The translations under genes and the position numbers were made by a program. The notes under the pieces were generated by a model, which saw only the letters and a list, made by a program, of their open reading frames with translations, ran no database searches and had not been told where the DNA came from. Positions 1 through 6,005 of a stretch of 11,378 bases of DNA are shown piece by piece (position 1 is the stretch's first letter; each line of letters opens with the position of its first letter). Source of the stretch: Castellaniella sp049651205 (lineage in GTDB: Bacteria > Pseudomonadota > Gammaproteobacteria > Burkholderiales > Burkholderiaceae_B); contig NZ_JBASBR010000016.1 in the NCBI RefSeq assembly GCF_049651205.1, forward strand, positions 1-11,378, read 5' to 3'.

Positions 1-196
1 GCTAAAGAGGCGTAAATATAACATGTTTTTTTTACACTGTCATATCTGGCCTGTTTACCGAAATCGGAGATTTGTCTGTTGCCAGGCACGTACCCAAGAC
101 CCCGGAAAGGGCAAGATAATACCACGATCCGGCAGATTTTGCGCAATACTCAGCCCCTCCCGACGGTATCGAAGCGGTCGGGTGGATGCGTGATCC
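1..196. other. Gene-free left edge with leftward promoter
   Basis: No reading frame here has a recognisable product. The first 45 bases are AT-rich, unlike the rest of the window, and contain a good minus-strand promoter (listed separately) for a gene beyond the left edge. Positions 159-182 form a weak hairpin (6-bp stem CCCGAC/GTCGGG, 12-base loop) just after the glycosylase stop on the minus strand. It has no U-tract, so it is not a clear terminator. Confidence 0.6.
15..43 (-). promoter_or_regulatory. Candidate sigma-70 promoter reading off the left edge
   Basis: On the minus strand, ATGACA at 43-38 (5 of 6 matches to TTGACA) is followed by exactly 17 bases and TATATT at 20-15 (5 of 6 matches to TATAAT). 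The spacer contains a run of eight A residues. Transcription would start near position 8 and leave the window to the left, so the gene served is not visible. The match is good, but this is prediction from sequence only. Confidence 0.5.
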
Positions 197-841
197 TCAA
201 GCCGGTTTATGGCGCGGCTTGCGGGTAGCAGGCCGGCGGCTGACCGCCGGATGCCCGTCGATATAAAACCGTAGTGGCTTGTCCGCCCACTCGCCTGCGT
301 AATCCACCCCGATGCGGGGGCTGGTGGCAATCTGCCCGGCAGCCGGCGCGTTATCGCGGGCCAGCCACAGGGTGTCGCTGCACAGATCCATGCCATAGTG
401 CTCAAGCGTGATATCCATGGCGCGGCACAGTTTTCCTGGGCCGTTGCTCTCGCCGTCAAGGCCGGTAACCGGTGCCAGCGCGCGCAGCAGCACCGCCGTG
501 CCGCTGCCCTCAGGGCCGGTCACGGCATTCATGCAGTGGTACATGCCGTAGATCAGGTACACGTATGCATGCCCGGGGGGGCCGAACATGGCGCGGGTGC
601 GTGCTGTGCGGCCGCGCGACGTATGGGCGGCCAGGTCAGTTGGGCCTAGATAGGCTTCGACCTCTACTACGCGGCCCACCCGCAAGCCTCGGGGAGTGGC
701 ATGAAACATCAGGCAGCCCAATAGATCAGGCGCCACCTGGATGGCCGGGCGGTCGTAAAAATCGCGATCAAGCCGCGTGCAGGCGCCCTGTATGGCATCA
801 GAGGGCAGGGACAATCGGCGTGGCCTGGCAGCAGATGGCAT
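197..841 (-). CDS. 3-methyladenine DNA glycosylase (AAG/MPG family)
   Basis: A monofunctional base-excision repair glycosylase that removes alkylated purines such as 3-methyladenine from DNA and leaves an abasic site; cytoplasmic. The 214-residue protein covers the whole Pur_DNA_glyco fold. Residues known from human AAG are visible: Glu62 in VEVEAY (the catalytic Glu125), Tyr64 and His73 (Tyr127, His136), Tyr95 (Tyr159), Tyr98 in YGMY (the DNA-intercalating Tyr162) and Asn105 (Asn169). The NGPGKLCRA motif near residues 133-141 is also typical. The C-terminal tail is basic (RRPATRKPRHKPA). The start ATG lies 5 bases after the stop of the deaminase gene, and its ribosome site is weak (AAGAG very close to ATG), so translational coupling is likely. 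The next Met (residue 45) would remove part of the conserved fold. Confidence 0.93.
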   Translation of the reverse strand: MPSAARPRRLSLPSDAIQGACTRLDRDFYDRPAIQVAPDLLGCLMFHATPRGLRVGRVVEVEAYLGPTDLAAHTSRGRTARTRAMFGPPGHAYVYLIYGMYHCMNAVTGPEGSGTAVLLRALAPVTGLDGESNGPGKLCRAMDITLEHYGMDLCSDTLWLARDNAPAAGQIATSPRIGVDYAGEWADKPLRFYIDGHPAVSRRPATRKPRHKPA

Positions 842-846
842 GGCTC

Positions 847-1890
847 TTAACCCAGGCTGGCAGCTGCGGCCAGACGATCCATCCAGCGGGCCTTATCGGC
901 AGCCGGCAGAAAAGACGCCTGCAGGCTGTTGGCCGCCAGGGTAACCAGCTCGTCGTGAGAGAGGTCCAGTGCTTGCGCACTGGCCACATAGTTATCCAGC
1001 ACGTAGCCGCCAAAATAGGCGGGGTCGTCCGAATTGATCGTGATCATGGCGCCGGCACGCAGCAAGCGTGCCAGGTTGTGGTTGGACAGATCACTGACCA
1101 CACCTAGCTTGAGGTTGGACAAAGGACAAACCGTCAGCGGCACCCGTTGCTGGATCACTGTTTGCAGGAGATCTGGGTCGTCGCTGGTGCGCACGCCGTG
1201 GTCGATGCGCTCGACGCGCAGCGTATCCAGGGCGCTGCGCACGTAGTCGGCCGGGCCTTCTTCGCCTGCGTGGGCCACGCAGCGAAAGCCCAGCTCTGCG
1301 CAGCGCGCGTACAGGCGGGCAAATTTCTCGGGCGGATTGCCTTTTTCGGCAGAGTCCAGCCCCACACCGATCCAGAGATCTGCGTACTGGTCTCGTAATG
1401 GCAGTGCCGCATCCAGCGTGGCAAGGGCGTCGGCTTCGCTGAGGTGGCGCAGGAAACTGAGCAGCAGGTAGCTGCTGATGCTCAGGGTATCGCGCGCTTC
1501 GCGCAAGGCGCGGGCCAGGCCTGCAAAAACGGTGTCGATGGCAATGCCACGATGCGTATGGGTTTGCGGGTCGAACATGATTTCGACGTGCACCAGGCCG
1601 TCTGCGTGGGCACGTTGCAGGTAGGCCATGGCCAGGTCGTAGAAATCCTGCTCGGTGACCAGAACGCTGGCACCTGCGTAGTACAGATCCAGGAACGACT
1701 GCAAATCGGAAAACTGGTAGGCATCTTTGACTGCTTGCACGTCGGCATAGGGCAGGGGCACCTGATTGCGTGACGCCAGGGCAAACATGAGCTCGGGCTC
1801 AAGAGTGCCTTCGATGTGCAGGTGAAGCTCGGCCTTGGGCAGAGCCCGCAGCCAGTTGCGCAGCGCGTGATCGCCAGAAGCTTTGGACAT
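847..1890 (-). CDS. Adenine deaminase, type 2 (adenosine deaminase family)
   Basis: A zinc-dependent amidohydrolase of the adenosine/AMP deaminase family, 347 residues. It probably converts adenine to hypoxanthine and ammonia in purine salvage. Metal and catalytic residues are present: His23 and His25 (HLH), His207 and Glu210 (HAGEE), His231 (DHG), and Asp288-Asp289 (NSDDP). After HLH it has I-E-G, whereas true adenosine deaminases have L-D-G, in which the Asp contacts the ribose. This Glu, the motif FDPQTHT (106-112) and the overall wording closely match Pseudomonas Pa0148, shown to be an adenine deaminase. Automated pipelines usually call such proteins adenosine deaminase. The ATG has GGAA 6 bases upstream. 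The glycosylase gene follows after 5 bases and is probably in the same operon. Family is certain; substrate is inferred. Confidence 0.9.
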   Translation of the reverse strand: MSKASGDHALRNWLRALPKAELHLHIEGTLEPELMFALASRNQVPLPYADVQAVKDAYQFSDLQSFLDLYYAGASVLVTEQDFYDLAMAYLQRAHADGLVHVEIMFDPQTHTHRGIAIDTVFAGLARALREARDTLSISSYLLLSFLRHLSEADALATLDAALPLRDQYADLWIGVGLDSAEKGNPPEKFARLYARCAELGFRCVAHAGEEGPADYVRSALDTLRVERIDHGVRTSDDPDLLQTVIQQRVPLTVCPLSNLKLGVVSDLSNHNLARLLRAGAMITINSDDPAYFGGYVLDNYVASAQALDLSHDELVTLAANSLQASFLPAADKARWMDRLAAAASLG

Positions 1891-1910
1891 GGGGATTCCG
1901 GACGTTGAAA

Positions 1911-1931
1911 CGGGCCCTTATTATAGGCCCG
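1911..1931 (-). promoter_or_regulatory. TATAAT box in the loop of an inverted repeat upstream of the deaminase gene
   Basis: On the minus strand CGGGCC (1931-1926) and GGCCCG (1916-1911) form a perfect 6-bp inverted repeat. The 9-base loop contains a perfect TATAAT at 1925-1920. A start near 1913 would give a leader of about 23 bases before the ATG at 1890. No good -35 box is found 16-18 bases upstream, so promoter function is uncertain. The same repeat could act as a weak terminator for the DUF423 gene, but only three T residues follow it. Confidence 0.35.
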
Positions 1932-1983
1932 GGTATGGGCGCGGATTGCCACTGATCAGCTGGTTGCGATCGGGCTTGCCCGC

Positions 1984-2361
1984 CTATGCGCCGCCTCGCC
2001 AGGCACCCCATGCCAGGCATAGCCAGGAAGCAATCATCAGCAGCCCGCCAATGGGCGTCACGGCCCCCAGCACCCGGATGCCTGTCAGCGCCAGGACATA
2101 CAGGCTGCCGCTAAAAATCAGTACACCGGCCAGCATCAGGCTGCCTGCCCAGGCCGCGGGGGTGGGCGCCAGAGACGACCACAATGCGGCCACCAGTAAC
2201 AGGCCCAGGCCATGGATCAGCTGGTAATGGGCCGCAGTGCGCCAGGTTTCCAGCAGATCAGGGCTTAGCACCCGTCGCAATCCATGGGCGCCAAAGGCCC
2301 CGGCAGCCACGCCGAGTGCCAGCAAAAGGGCACCGCACAGGATCAGAATTCGTGGGGTCAT
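1984..2361 (-). CDS. DUF423 family inner-membrane protein (YgdD-like)
   Basis: A small membrane protein of 125 residues with four predicted transmembrane segments at about 4-25, 46-64, 70-94 and 98-121. It carries the family's recognisable stretches: GAFGAHGL (21-28), AAHYQLIHGLGLL (43-55), FSGSLYVLALTG (83-94) and TPIGGLLMIASW (102-113). No biochemical role is established for this family. I chose ATG at 2361 because GGAGA lies 9 bases upstream; an in-frame ATG at 2376 overlaps that ribosome site and is unlikely to be used. The gene is divergent from aidB, with 106 bases between the two starts. The deaminase gene follows 93 bases downstream on the same strand. Confidence 0.88.
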   Translation of the reverse strand: MTPRILILCGALLLALGVAAGAFGAHGLRRVLSPDLLETWRTAAHYQLIHGLGLLLVAALWSSLAPTPAAWAGSLMLAGVLIFSGSLYVLALTGIRVLGAVTPIGGLLMIASWLCLAWGAWRGGA

Positions 2362-2392
2362 GCAAAGAGTCTCCATTGGGTGGGTGCATCTG

Positions 2393-2398
2393 ATTGTA
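2393..2398 (-). promoter_or_regulatory. Possible -10 box for the DUF423 gene
   Basis: The minus strand reads TACAAT at 2398-2393 (5 of 6 matches to TATAAT), about 32 bases before the ATG at 2361. No convincing -35 box sits at the usual spacing. For the opposite strand, TTGTCA at 2408-2413 and TAGACT at 2429-2434 (15-base spacer) are a weak promoter possibility for aidB. No Ada-box-like site is evident in this divergent region. Confidence 0.25.
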
Positions 2399-2467
2399 GC
2401 GAGCCTGTTGTCACACCGGATTCACGGGTAGACTGGGTTGTCTTGCAAGGGTTTTTTGGAGGCCGTC

Positions 2468-4111
2468 ATGGCTGTTCAGCATTCGCCGTTCGAGACACAT
2501 CAGGTGGATAACCAGGTGTCTGATCTGCCCGATTGCAATCTTTTTCTGGATGATGTGGCCCTGATGCAGGGGGTGCTGCGGGAGGGCGGGCAGGCCGATG
2601 CCACCGACCTCGAATCCTGGGGGCGCCGCCTGGGGCAGGCCGATCTGGCCGTGCTGGCCGCCGAGGCCAACCGCACAGCCCCGGTGCTGCAGGCATTTGA
2701 TCGCACCGGACATCGCATCGACTGGGTGCAGTTTCACCCGGGCTGGACACAATTTCTATCGCTGGCGTTTGCCCAGGGCATGCACGGCAGCGCCTGGATT
2801 GCGCCGGCCGAGGGCGCCCATGTGGTGCGTGCCGCCCATTACCTGATGCACGGGCAGGTAGAAGCAGGCTCGCTTTGCCCCATTACGATGACCAGCGCCG
2901 CCATCCCCTTGCTGGCCCGCGAGCCCTGGTTTGCCGAGCTTCAACCTAAGCTGGCCAGCCGGCAATACGATGGGCGCGATCTTCCCCTGGCTGACAAGGT
3001 CTCGATGATGATTGGTATGGGTCTCACAGAAAAGCAGGGGGGTTCTGATCTGCGCAGCAACACCAGTACGGCCAGCCCGGACAGCGATGGCTGGTTTCGT
3101 CTCACCGGCCACAAATGGTTTTTCTCGTCGCCCACCTCGGATGCCCACTTGATGCTGGCCCGCGAAGGCGAGGGTTTGTCCTGCTTTTATGTCCCCCGCT
3201 GGCTGCCCTCGGGTACGCGCAACGGTGTTCATCTTCAGCGCCTGAAGGACAAGTTGGGCAATCGTTCCAATGCCAGTGCCGAGGTCGAGTTCTCCAGTGC
3301 GTTGGGGCGGCGGGTGGGCGATCCTGGGCGCGGCATCCCCACGCTGGTGGAGATGGCCTCTTATACACGCCTGGATTGTGTCCTGGGTAGCGCGGCCCTG
3401 ATGCGCCAGGGGCTGGTACAGGCCATCCACCATGCACGCCATCGCCGTGCGTTTGGCAGCAACCTGATCGATCAACCCCTGATGCGCCAGGTGCTGGCCG
3501 ACCTTGCCCTCGAGTCTGAGGCCGCCACCGTGCTGGCGTTGCGGCTGTCCCGGGCGTTTGATCATCCTGAGCAGCCGGCCGAGCATGCCTTGCGGCGCAT
3601 CCTTACGCCGGCAGCCAAGTTTTGGGTGTGCAAGCGCACCATCGAGGCCATGGCCGAATGCATGGAGGTGTGGGGCGGCAATGGCTACATCGAAGACGCA
3701 CCTATGGCACGCCTGTATCGCGAAGCACCGGTCAACTCCATCTGGGAGGGCTCGGGCAATGTCATGTGCCTGGATGTGCTGCGTGCCATTGGGCATGCCG
3801 GGCCGCACATCAGCCAGATGATTGACGGCATGGCACAGGCCCATCCGGCTGAATCCACTTTGCGCGCGACAGCTGACCGCCTTCTGAAGGCCTTGCAGGA
3901 TACCCCGGAAGCGCAACAGATCCAGGCACGACAGATTGCCCGTGATCTGGTCTTGCTGGTGCAGACCGATCTGCTGCTGCGTCACGCCCCCGATAATGTG
4001 TCTCGGGCCTTTGTGGATACCCGCCTGCAAGGCCAGGGTGGGCGGGTGTATGGTGCGTGTCTGCCGGTTCAAGCTGCTGAGGCATTGTTGCAACGGGCCT
4101 GGCCGGCTTGA
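2468..4111 (+). CDS. aidB: AidB-type acyl-CoA dehydrogenase (alkylation response protein)
   Basis: A flavoprotein of the acyl-CoA dehydrogenase superfamily, AidB branch, 547 residues (E. coli AidB is about 541). AidB binds FAD and DNA, is induced by alkylation stress in E. coli, and is proposed to protect DNA or destroy alkylating agents; its natural substrate is unsettled. Visible landmarks are MGLTEKQGGSD (184-194, flavin-binding loop), the LTGHKWFFSSP strand region soon after, RLKDKLGNRSNASAE, the HARHRRAFG flavin/substrate helix, MEVWGGNGYIED, and REAPVNSIWEGSGNVM with Glu427 in WEGSGN at the catalytic-base position. I chose ATG at 2468 because GGAGG lies about 5 bases upstream; the in-frame TTG at 2438 would add ten unrelated residues. 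A 15-base inverted repeat (4103-4117) spans the stop codon. The gene is monocistronic or ends at the terminator near 4237. No ada gene is in view. Confidence 0.9.
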   Translation: MAVQHSPFETHQVDNQVSDLPDCNLFLDDVALMQGVLREGGQADATDLESWGRRLGQADLAVLAAEANRTAPVLQAFDRTGHRIDWVQFHPGWTQFLSLAFAQGMHGSAWIAPAEGAHVVRAAHYLMHGQVEAGSLCPITMTSAAIPLLAREPWFAELQPKLASRQYDGRDLPLADKVSMMIGMGLTEKQGGSDLRSNTSTASPDSDGWFRLTGHKWFFSSPTSDAHLMLAREGEGLSCFYVPRWLPSGTRNGVHLQRLKDKLGNRSNASAEVEFSSALGRRVGDPGRGIPTLVEMASYTRLDCVLGSAALMRQGLVQAIHHARHRRAFGSNLIDQPLMRQVLADLALESEAATVLALRLSRAFDHPEQPAEHALRRILTPAAKFWVCKRTIEAMAECMEVWGGNGYIEDAPMARLYREAPVNSIWEGSGNVMCLDVLRAIGHAGPHISQMIDGMAQAHPAESTLRATADRLLKALQDTPEAQQIQARQIARDLVLLVQTDLLLRHAPDNVSRAFVDTRLQGQGGRVYGACLPVQAAEALLQRAWPA

Positions 4112-4117
4112 AGCCGG
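4103..4117 (+). repeat. Inverted repeat over the aidB stop codon
   Basis: CCGGCTTGAAGCCGG is a perfect inverted repeat with one central base, usable as a 5-bp hairpin with the loop TTGAA. It includes the TGA stop of aidB (4109-4111). There is no T-tract after it, so it is not a standard terminator. It may be chance in GC-rich DNA. Confidence 0.4.
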
Positions 4118-4173
4118 TGCGCAGTGGTTGCGTTTGTTCAAGTTTGTACAGGATGACGGTGCTGCAGCGCCCG

Positions 4174-4201
4174 TTAAGAAGGTGGTGCTGTCCAGTACAA
4201 T
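4174..4201 (+). promoter_or_regulatory. Candidate promoter for the nuclease-DUF1178 operon
   Basis: TTAAGA (4174-4179, 4 of 6 matches to TTGACA), a 16-base spacer, and TACAAT (4196-4201, 5 of 6 matches to TATAAT). The predicted start is near 4208, immediately before the hairpin at 4209. Prediction only. Confidence 0.42.
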
Positions 4202-4208
4202 AGAGCAC

Positions 4209-4237
4209 GGGCTGCGCCAGGTTTGCAGCCCTTTTTT
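4209..4237 (+). terminator. Intrinsic terminator in front of the nuclease gene
   Basis: GGGCTGC (4209-4215) and GCAGCCC (4225-4231) form a perfect 7-bp GC-rich stem around a 9-base loop, followed directly by six T residues (4232-4237). This is a textbook intrinsic terminator. It lies 98 bases after the aidB stop, so it can end the aidB transcript. It also lies only 16 bases before the nuclease ATG and just after that gene's candidate promoter, so it could attenuate the nuclease operon as well. Confidence 0.75.
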
Positions 4238-4252
4238 GCCGGAACTCTCTCC

Positions 4253-4807
4253 ATGCGTCGATTACTTTTCTCAGTGGCCGTACTGGCGGCGTTGTTGTCG
4301 CCCCTGGCGTTCGAGTCGGCCGATGCTTACACCTTGTCAGGTAAGGTCGTGCATGTGGCGGATGGCGACACATTAACCTTGCTGTCGGGCCGTGATCGCG
4401 TGCGCGTGCGCCTGGCCAGCATCGATGCACCCGAGATCGGCCATGGGCGTGCCCAGCCTGGCCAGCCCTATGGCAAGGCCGCGCGCCAGGCACTGGCTGA
4501 TCTGGTGGCCGGTAAAAATGTGCGCCTGCACTGCTACGAGCAAGACCAATATGGCCGCGAGATCTGTGATGTCCCCCTGGATGATGGCCGCCTGGCCAGT
4601 CAGGCTCTGGTGGCCAGTGGCATGGTCTGGGCTAACCAGCAGGGACGTGGCAAGTATATGCGTGACGCCAGCTTGCCAGACTTGCAACGGCGCGCAAAAC
4701 AGCAGCACCTGGGCTTGTGGCGGGATGCCAAGCCTGTGCCACCCTGGGAATGGCGCTACAAATGCTGGAAAGCGCTTGAAACGGGCGATCGCGCCCCCAT
4801 TTGCTAA
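4253..4807 (+). CDS. Exported staphylococcal-nuclease-like (SNase) protein
   Basis: A predicted secreted or periplasmic Ca2+-dependent nuclease of the thermonuclease family, 184 residues. The N-terminus is a signal peptide: Arg2-Arg3, a hydrophobic core at about 4-20, and a likely cleavage site after Ala25 (A-D-A). The SNase domain follows. The residues of the S. aureus enzyme are present: Asp39 in DGDT (Asp21), Arg53 (Arg35), Asp58 (Asp40) and Glu61 (Glu43) in RLASIDAPE, and Arg102 in YGR (Arg87). The catalytic set is therefore complete, although many bacterial family members have no assigned substrate. I chose ATG at 4253 because it begins the signal peptide; the in-frame TTG at 4223 lies inside the terminator hairpin. 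GGAA lies 8 bases upstream, a modest ribosome site. The DUF1178 gene starts 2 bases after the stop. Confidence 0.9.
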   Translation: MRRLLFSVAVLAALLSPLAFESADAYTLSGKVVHVADGDTLTLLSGRDRVRVRLASIDAPEIGHGRAQPGQPYGKAARQALADLVAGKNVRLHCYEQDQYGREICDVPLDDGRLASQALVASGMVWANQQGRGKYMRDASLPDLQRRAKQQHLGLWRDAKPVPPWEWRYKCWKALETGDRAPIC

Positions 4808-4809
4808 TC

Positions 4810-5289
4810 ATGGCACTAAAAGTATTCGACCTCGCCTGTGAGCACGACCACGTCTTTGAAGGCTGGTTTGCATCACAGGAAACCTACGACAAGCAACTGG
4901 CGGACGGGCTGGTGCGTTGTCCTGTCTGCCAAAGCAGCAGTATCACGCGGCGCGTATCGGCCCCGCACCTTAATGTCAGCCACCTGCGCAGCCAACCCAC
5001 GGCGGCCCAATCGCCGGCAGGGCAAGGTCGTGCGGCCGTGGCCGCGCCCTCCAGCCAGCAACTGGCACAGCTGCAGGCCGAGGTTTTGCGTCAGATCCGC
5101 CAGGTGGTGCGCCAAAGCGATAACGTCGGGGCCCGCTTTGCCGACGAAGCCCGGCGCATGCACACCGGAGAAATCGAAGAGCGCCCCATCCGTGGCACGG
5201 CATCTGTGGAAGAGTGCCAAGAGCTTGTAGAAGACGGCATCTCCATCATGCCGATTCCAGACATTCTGGACGACGACCGTTTGCAGTAA
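4810..5289 (+). CDS. DUF1178 family protein, zinc-ribbon-like
   Basis: A soluble protein of 159 residues with the typical DUF1178 layout. The N-terminal segment contains Cys10-x-His12, the EGWF motif (17-20) and a CPVC knuckle (37-40), which together look like a small zinc ribbon. A low-complexity Gln/Ala-rich linker follows (about 65-90), then the conserved C-terminal part with GARFADEARRMHTGEIEERPIRG and an EDGISIMPIP ending. The function of the family is unknown. ATG at 4810 is the start; there is no clear ribosome site, and the gene begins 2 bases after the nuclease stop, so translation is probably coupled to it. An in-frame TTG at 4801 lies inside the nuclease gene and is less likely. 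The operon ends at the hairpin at 5313-5340. Confidence 0.85.
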   Translation: MALKVFDLACEHDHVFEGWFASQETYDKQLADGLVRCPVCQSSSITRRVSAPHLNVSHLRSQPTAAQSPAGQGRAAVAAPSSQQLAQLQAEVLRQIRQVVRQSDNVGARFADEARRMHTGEIEERPIRGTASVEECQELVEDGISIMPIPDILDDDRLQ

Positions 5290-5312
5290 ATAAAACTGTA
5301 CCGGTTGGATGC

Positions 5313-5340
5313 AAAAACGGGGCAATCGTGCCCCGTTTTT
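5313..5340. terminator. Bidirectional intrinsic terminator between DUF1178 gene and efp
   Basis: AAAAACGGGGCA and TGCCCCGTTTTT form a perfect 12-bp inverted repeat around the loop ATCG. Each strand reads a GC core followed by a T-run, so the element can stop transcription in both directions. It lies 23 bases after the DUF1178 stop and 21 bases past the efp stop, as expected for convergent genes. Confidence 0.9.
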
Positions 5341-5361
5341 ATGTGCTGCCGATGCTGAAAA

Positions 5362-5919
5362 TTACATCACGCGGCTACGGTACTCGTTGGTGCGGGTATC
5401 GATTTCGATCTTGTCGCCGATATTGCAGAACAGTGGCACTGCGAGCTCGTAGCCGGTGTTGATCTTGGCGGGTTTCAGCACCTTGCCCGAGGTGTCGCCC
5501 TTGACGGCCGGTTCGGTGTAGGTGATTTCGCGCACGATGATCGTGGGCAGCTCGACAGAAATGGCACGGCCTTCGTAGAAGACGACTTGAACCGTCATCC
5601 CTTCTTCGAGGTAGTTCAACGCGTCGCCCATGCTTTCGGATTCAACTTCGTGCTGGTTGTATTCTTCGTCCATGAAGGCATACATGGGATCGGCAAAGTA
5701 CGAGTACGTGCATTCTTTGTTTTCGAGGACGACTTGTTCGAATTTTTCGTCGGCCTTGCAAACAGACTCGCTGGCGGTGCCGGTAAGCAGGTTTTTAAAT
5801 TTCAGCTTCACCACCGCAGCATTGCGGCCAGATTTGTTGTACTCGGCCTTTTGGACTACCAAGGGGTCGCTGCCAACCATTACAACGTTGCCGACGCGCA
5901 GTTCTTGGGCGATTTTCAT
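5362..5919 (-). CDS. efp: Elongation factor P
   Basis: EF-P binds ribosomes stalled on polyproline stretches and promotes peptide bond formation. The protein has 185 residues, the usual length, with all three beta-barrel domains: KOW-like N-terminal domain (about 1-63), central OB domain (about 65-128), and C-terminal domain ending in GDKIEIDTRTNEYRSRV. The tip of the first domain reads NKSGRNAA with Arg32. Arg32-type EF-P is activated by rhamnosylation by EarP, unlike Lys34-type EF-P, which is beta-lysylated. The earP gene lies directly upstream on the same strand, 83 bases away. GGAG sits 9 bases before the ATG. A possible separate -10 box (TAGAAT) overlaps the earP stop codon. The gene ends at the bidirectional terminator. 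Confidence 0.98.
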   Translation of the reverse strand: MKIAQELRVGNVVMVGSDPLVVQKAEYNKSGRNAAVVKLKFKNLLTGTASESVCKADEKFEQVVLENKECTYSYFADPMYAFMDEEYNQHEVESESMGDALNYLEEGMTVQVVFYEGRAISVELPTIIVREITYTEPAVKGDTSGKVLKPAKINTGYELAVPLFCNIGDKIEIDTRTNEYRSRVM

Positions 5920-5959
5920 AGGGTAAGACTCCGGGGGAAAGACATGCCCCGAGCATGAA

Positions 5960-5969
5960 AAACGCGTTT
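5960..5969. repeat. 10-bp palindrome in the efp leader
   Basis: AAACGCGTTT is a perfect palindrome in the 83-base gap between earP and efp. Next to it, the minus strand reads CATGC-TCGGG-GCATG (5956-5942), a 5-bp stem hairpin in the efp leader. Either may be a regulatory element of efp or chance; no T-run follows, so neither is a terminator. Confidence 0.3.
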
Positions 5970-5999
5970 CGAGGCAAAGCAGGAAAAAATTAACTGTGT

Positions 6000-6005
6000 A
6001 TTCTA
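6000..6005 (-). promoter_or_regulatory. Possible -10 box for efp
   Basis: The minus strand reads TAGAAT (5 of 6 matches to TATAAT) at 6005-6000, and its first three bases are the earP stop codon. Transcription would start near 5993 and give a leader of about 74 bases for efp. No strong -35 box is at the right distance; TTACCA with a 19-base spacer is the closest. An own promoter would fit the high demand for EF-P. Confidence 0.25.

Noticed and set aside
159..182. Hairpin after the glycosylase as a terminator
   Set aside because: The stem is only 6 bp, the loop is 12 bases and no T-run follows on the minus strand.
55..459. A 134-codon minus-strand frame overlapping the glycosylase 3' end
   Set aside because: It overlaps the glycosylase in another frame for most of its length and has no family features.
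472..1107. A 211-codon plus-strand frame opposite the glycosylase and deaminase
   Set aside because: It spans the antisense of two well-supported genes and has low-complexity, unrecognisable sequence.
2362..2467. Ada-box regulation of aidB
   Set aside because: I looked for an AAT-N6-GCAA-like element in the divergent region and did not find one in a suitable position.
2756..4141. A 461-codon open frame on the minus strand opposite aidB
   Set aside because: Its product resembles no family and it lies fully antisense to a gene with clear acyl-CoA dehydrogenase motifs. Long antisense frames are common opposite GC-rich genes.
4238..4252. Small RNA or riboswitch in the nuclease leader
   Set aside because: The leader after the terminator is only 15 bases long, too short for an aptamer, and nothing upstream resembles a known riboswitch.
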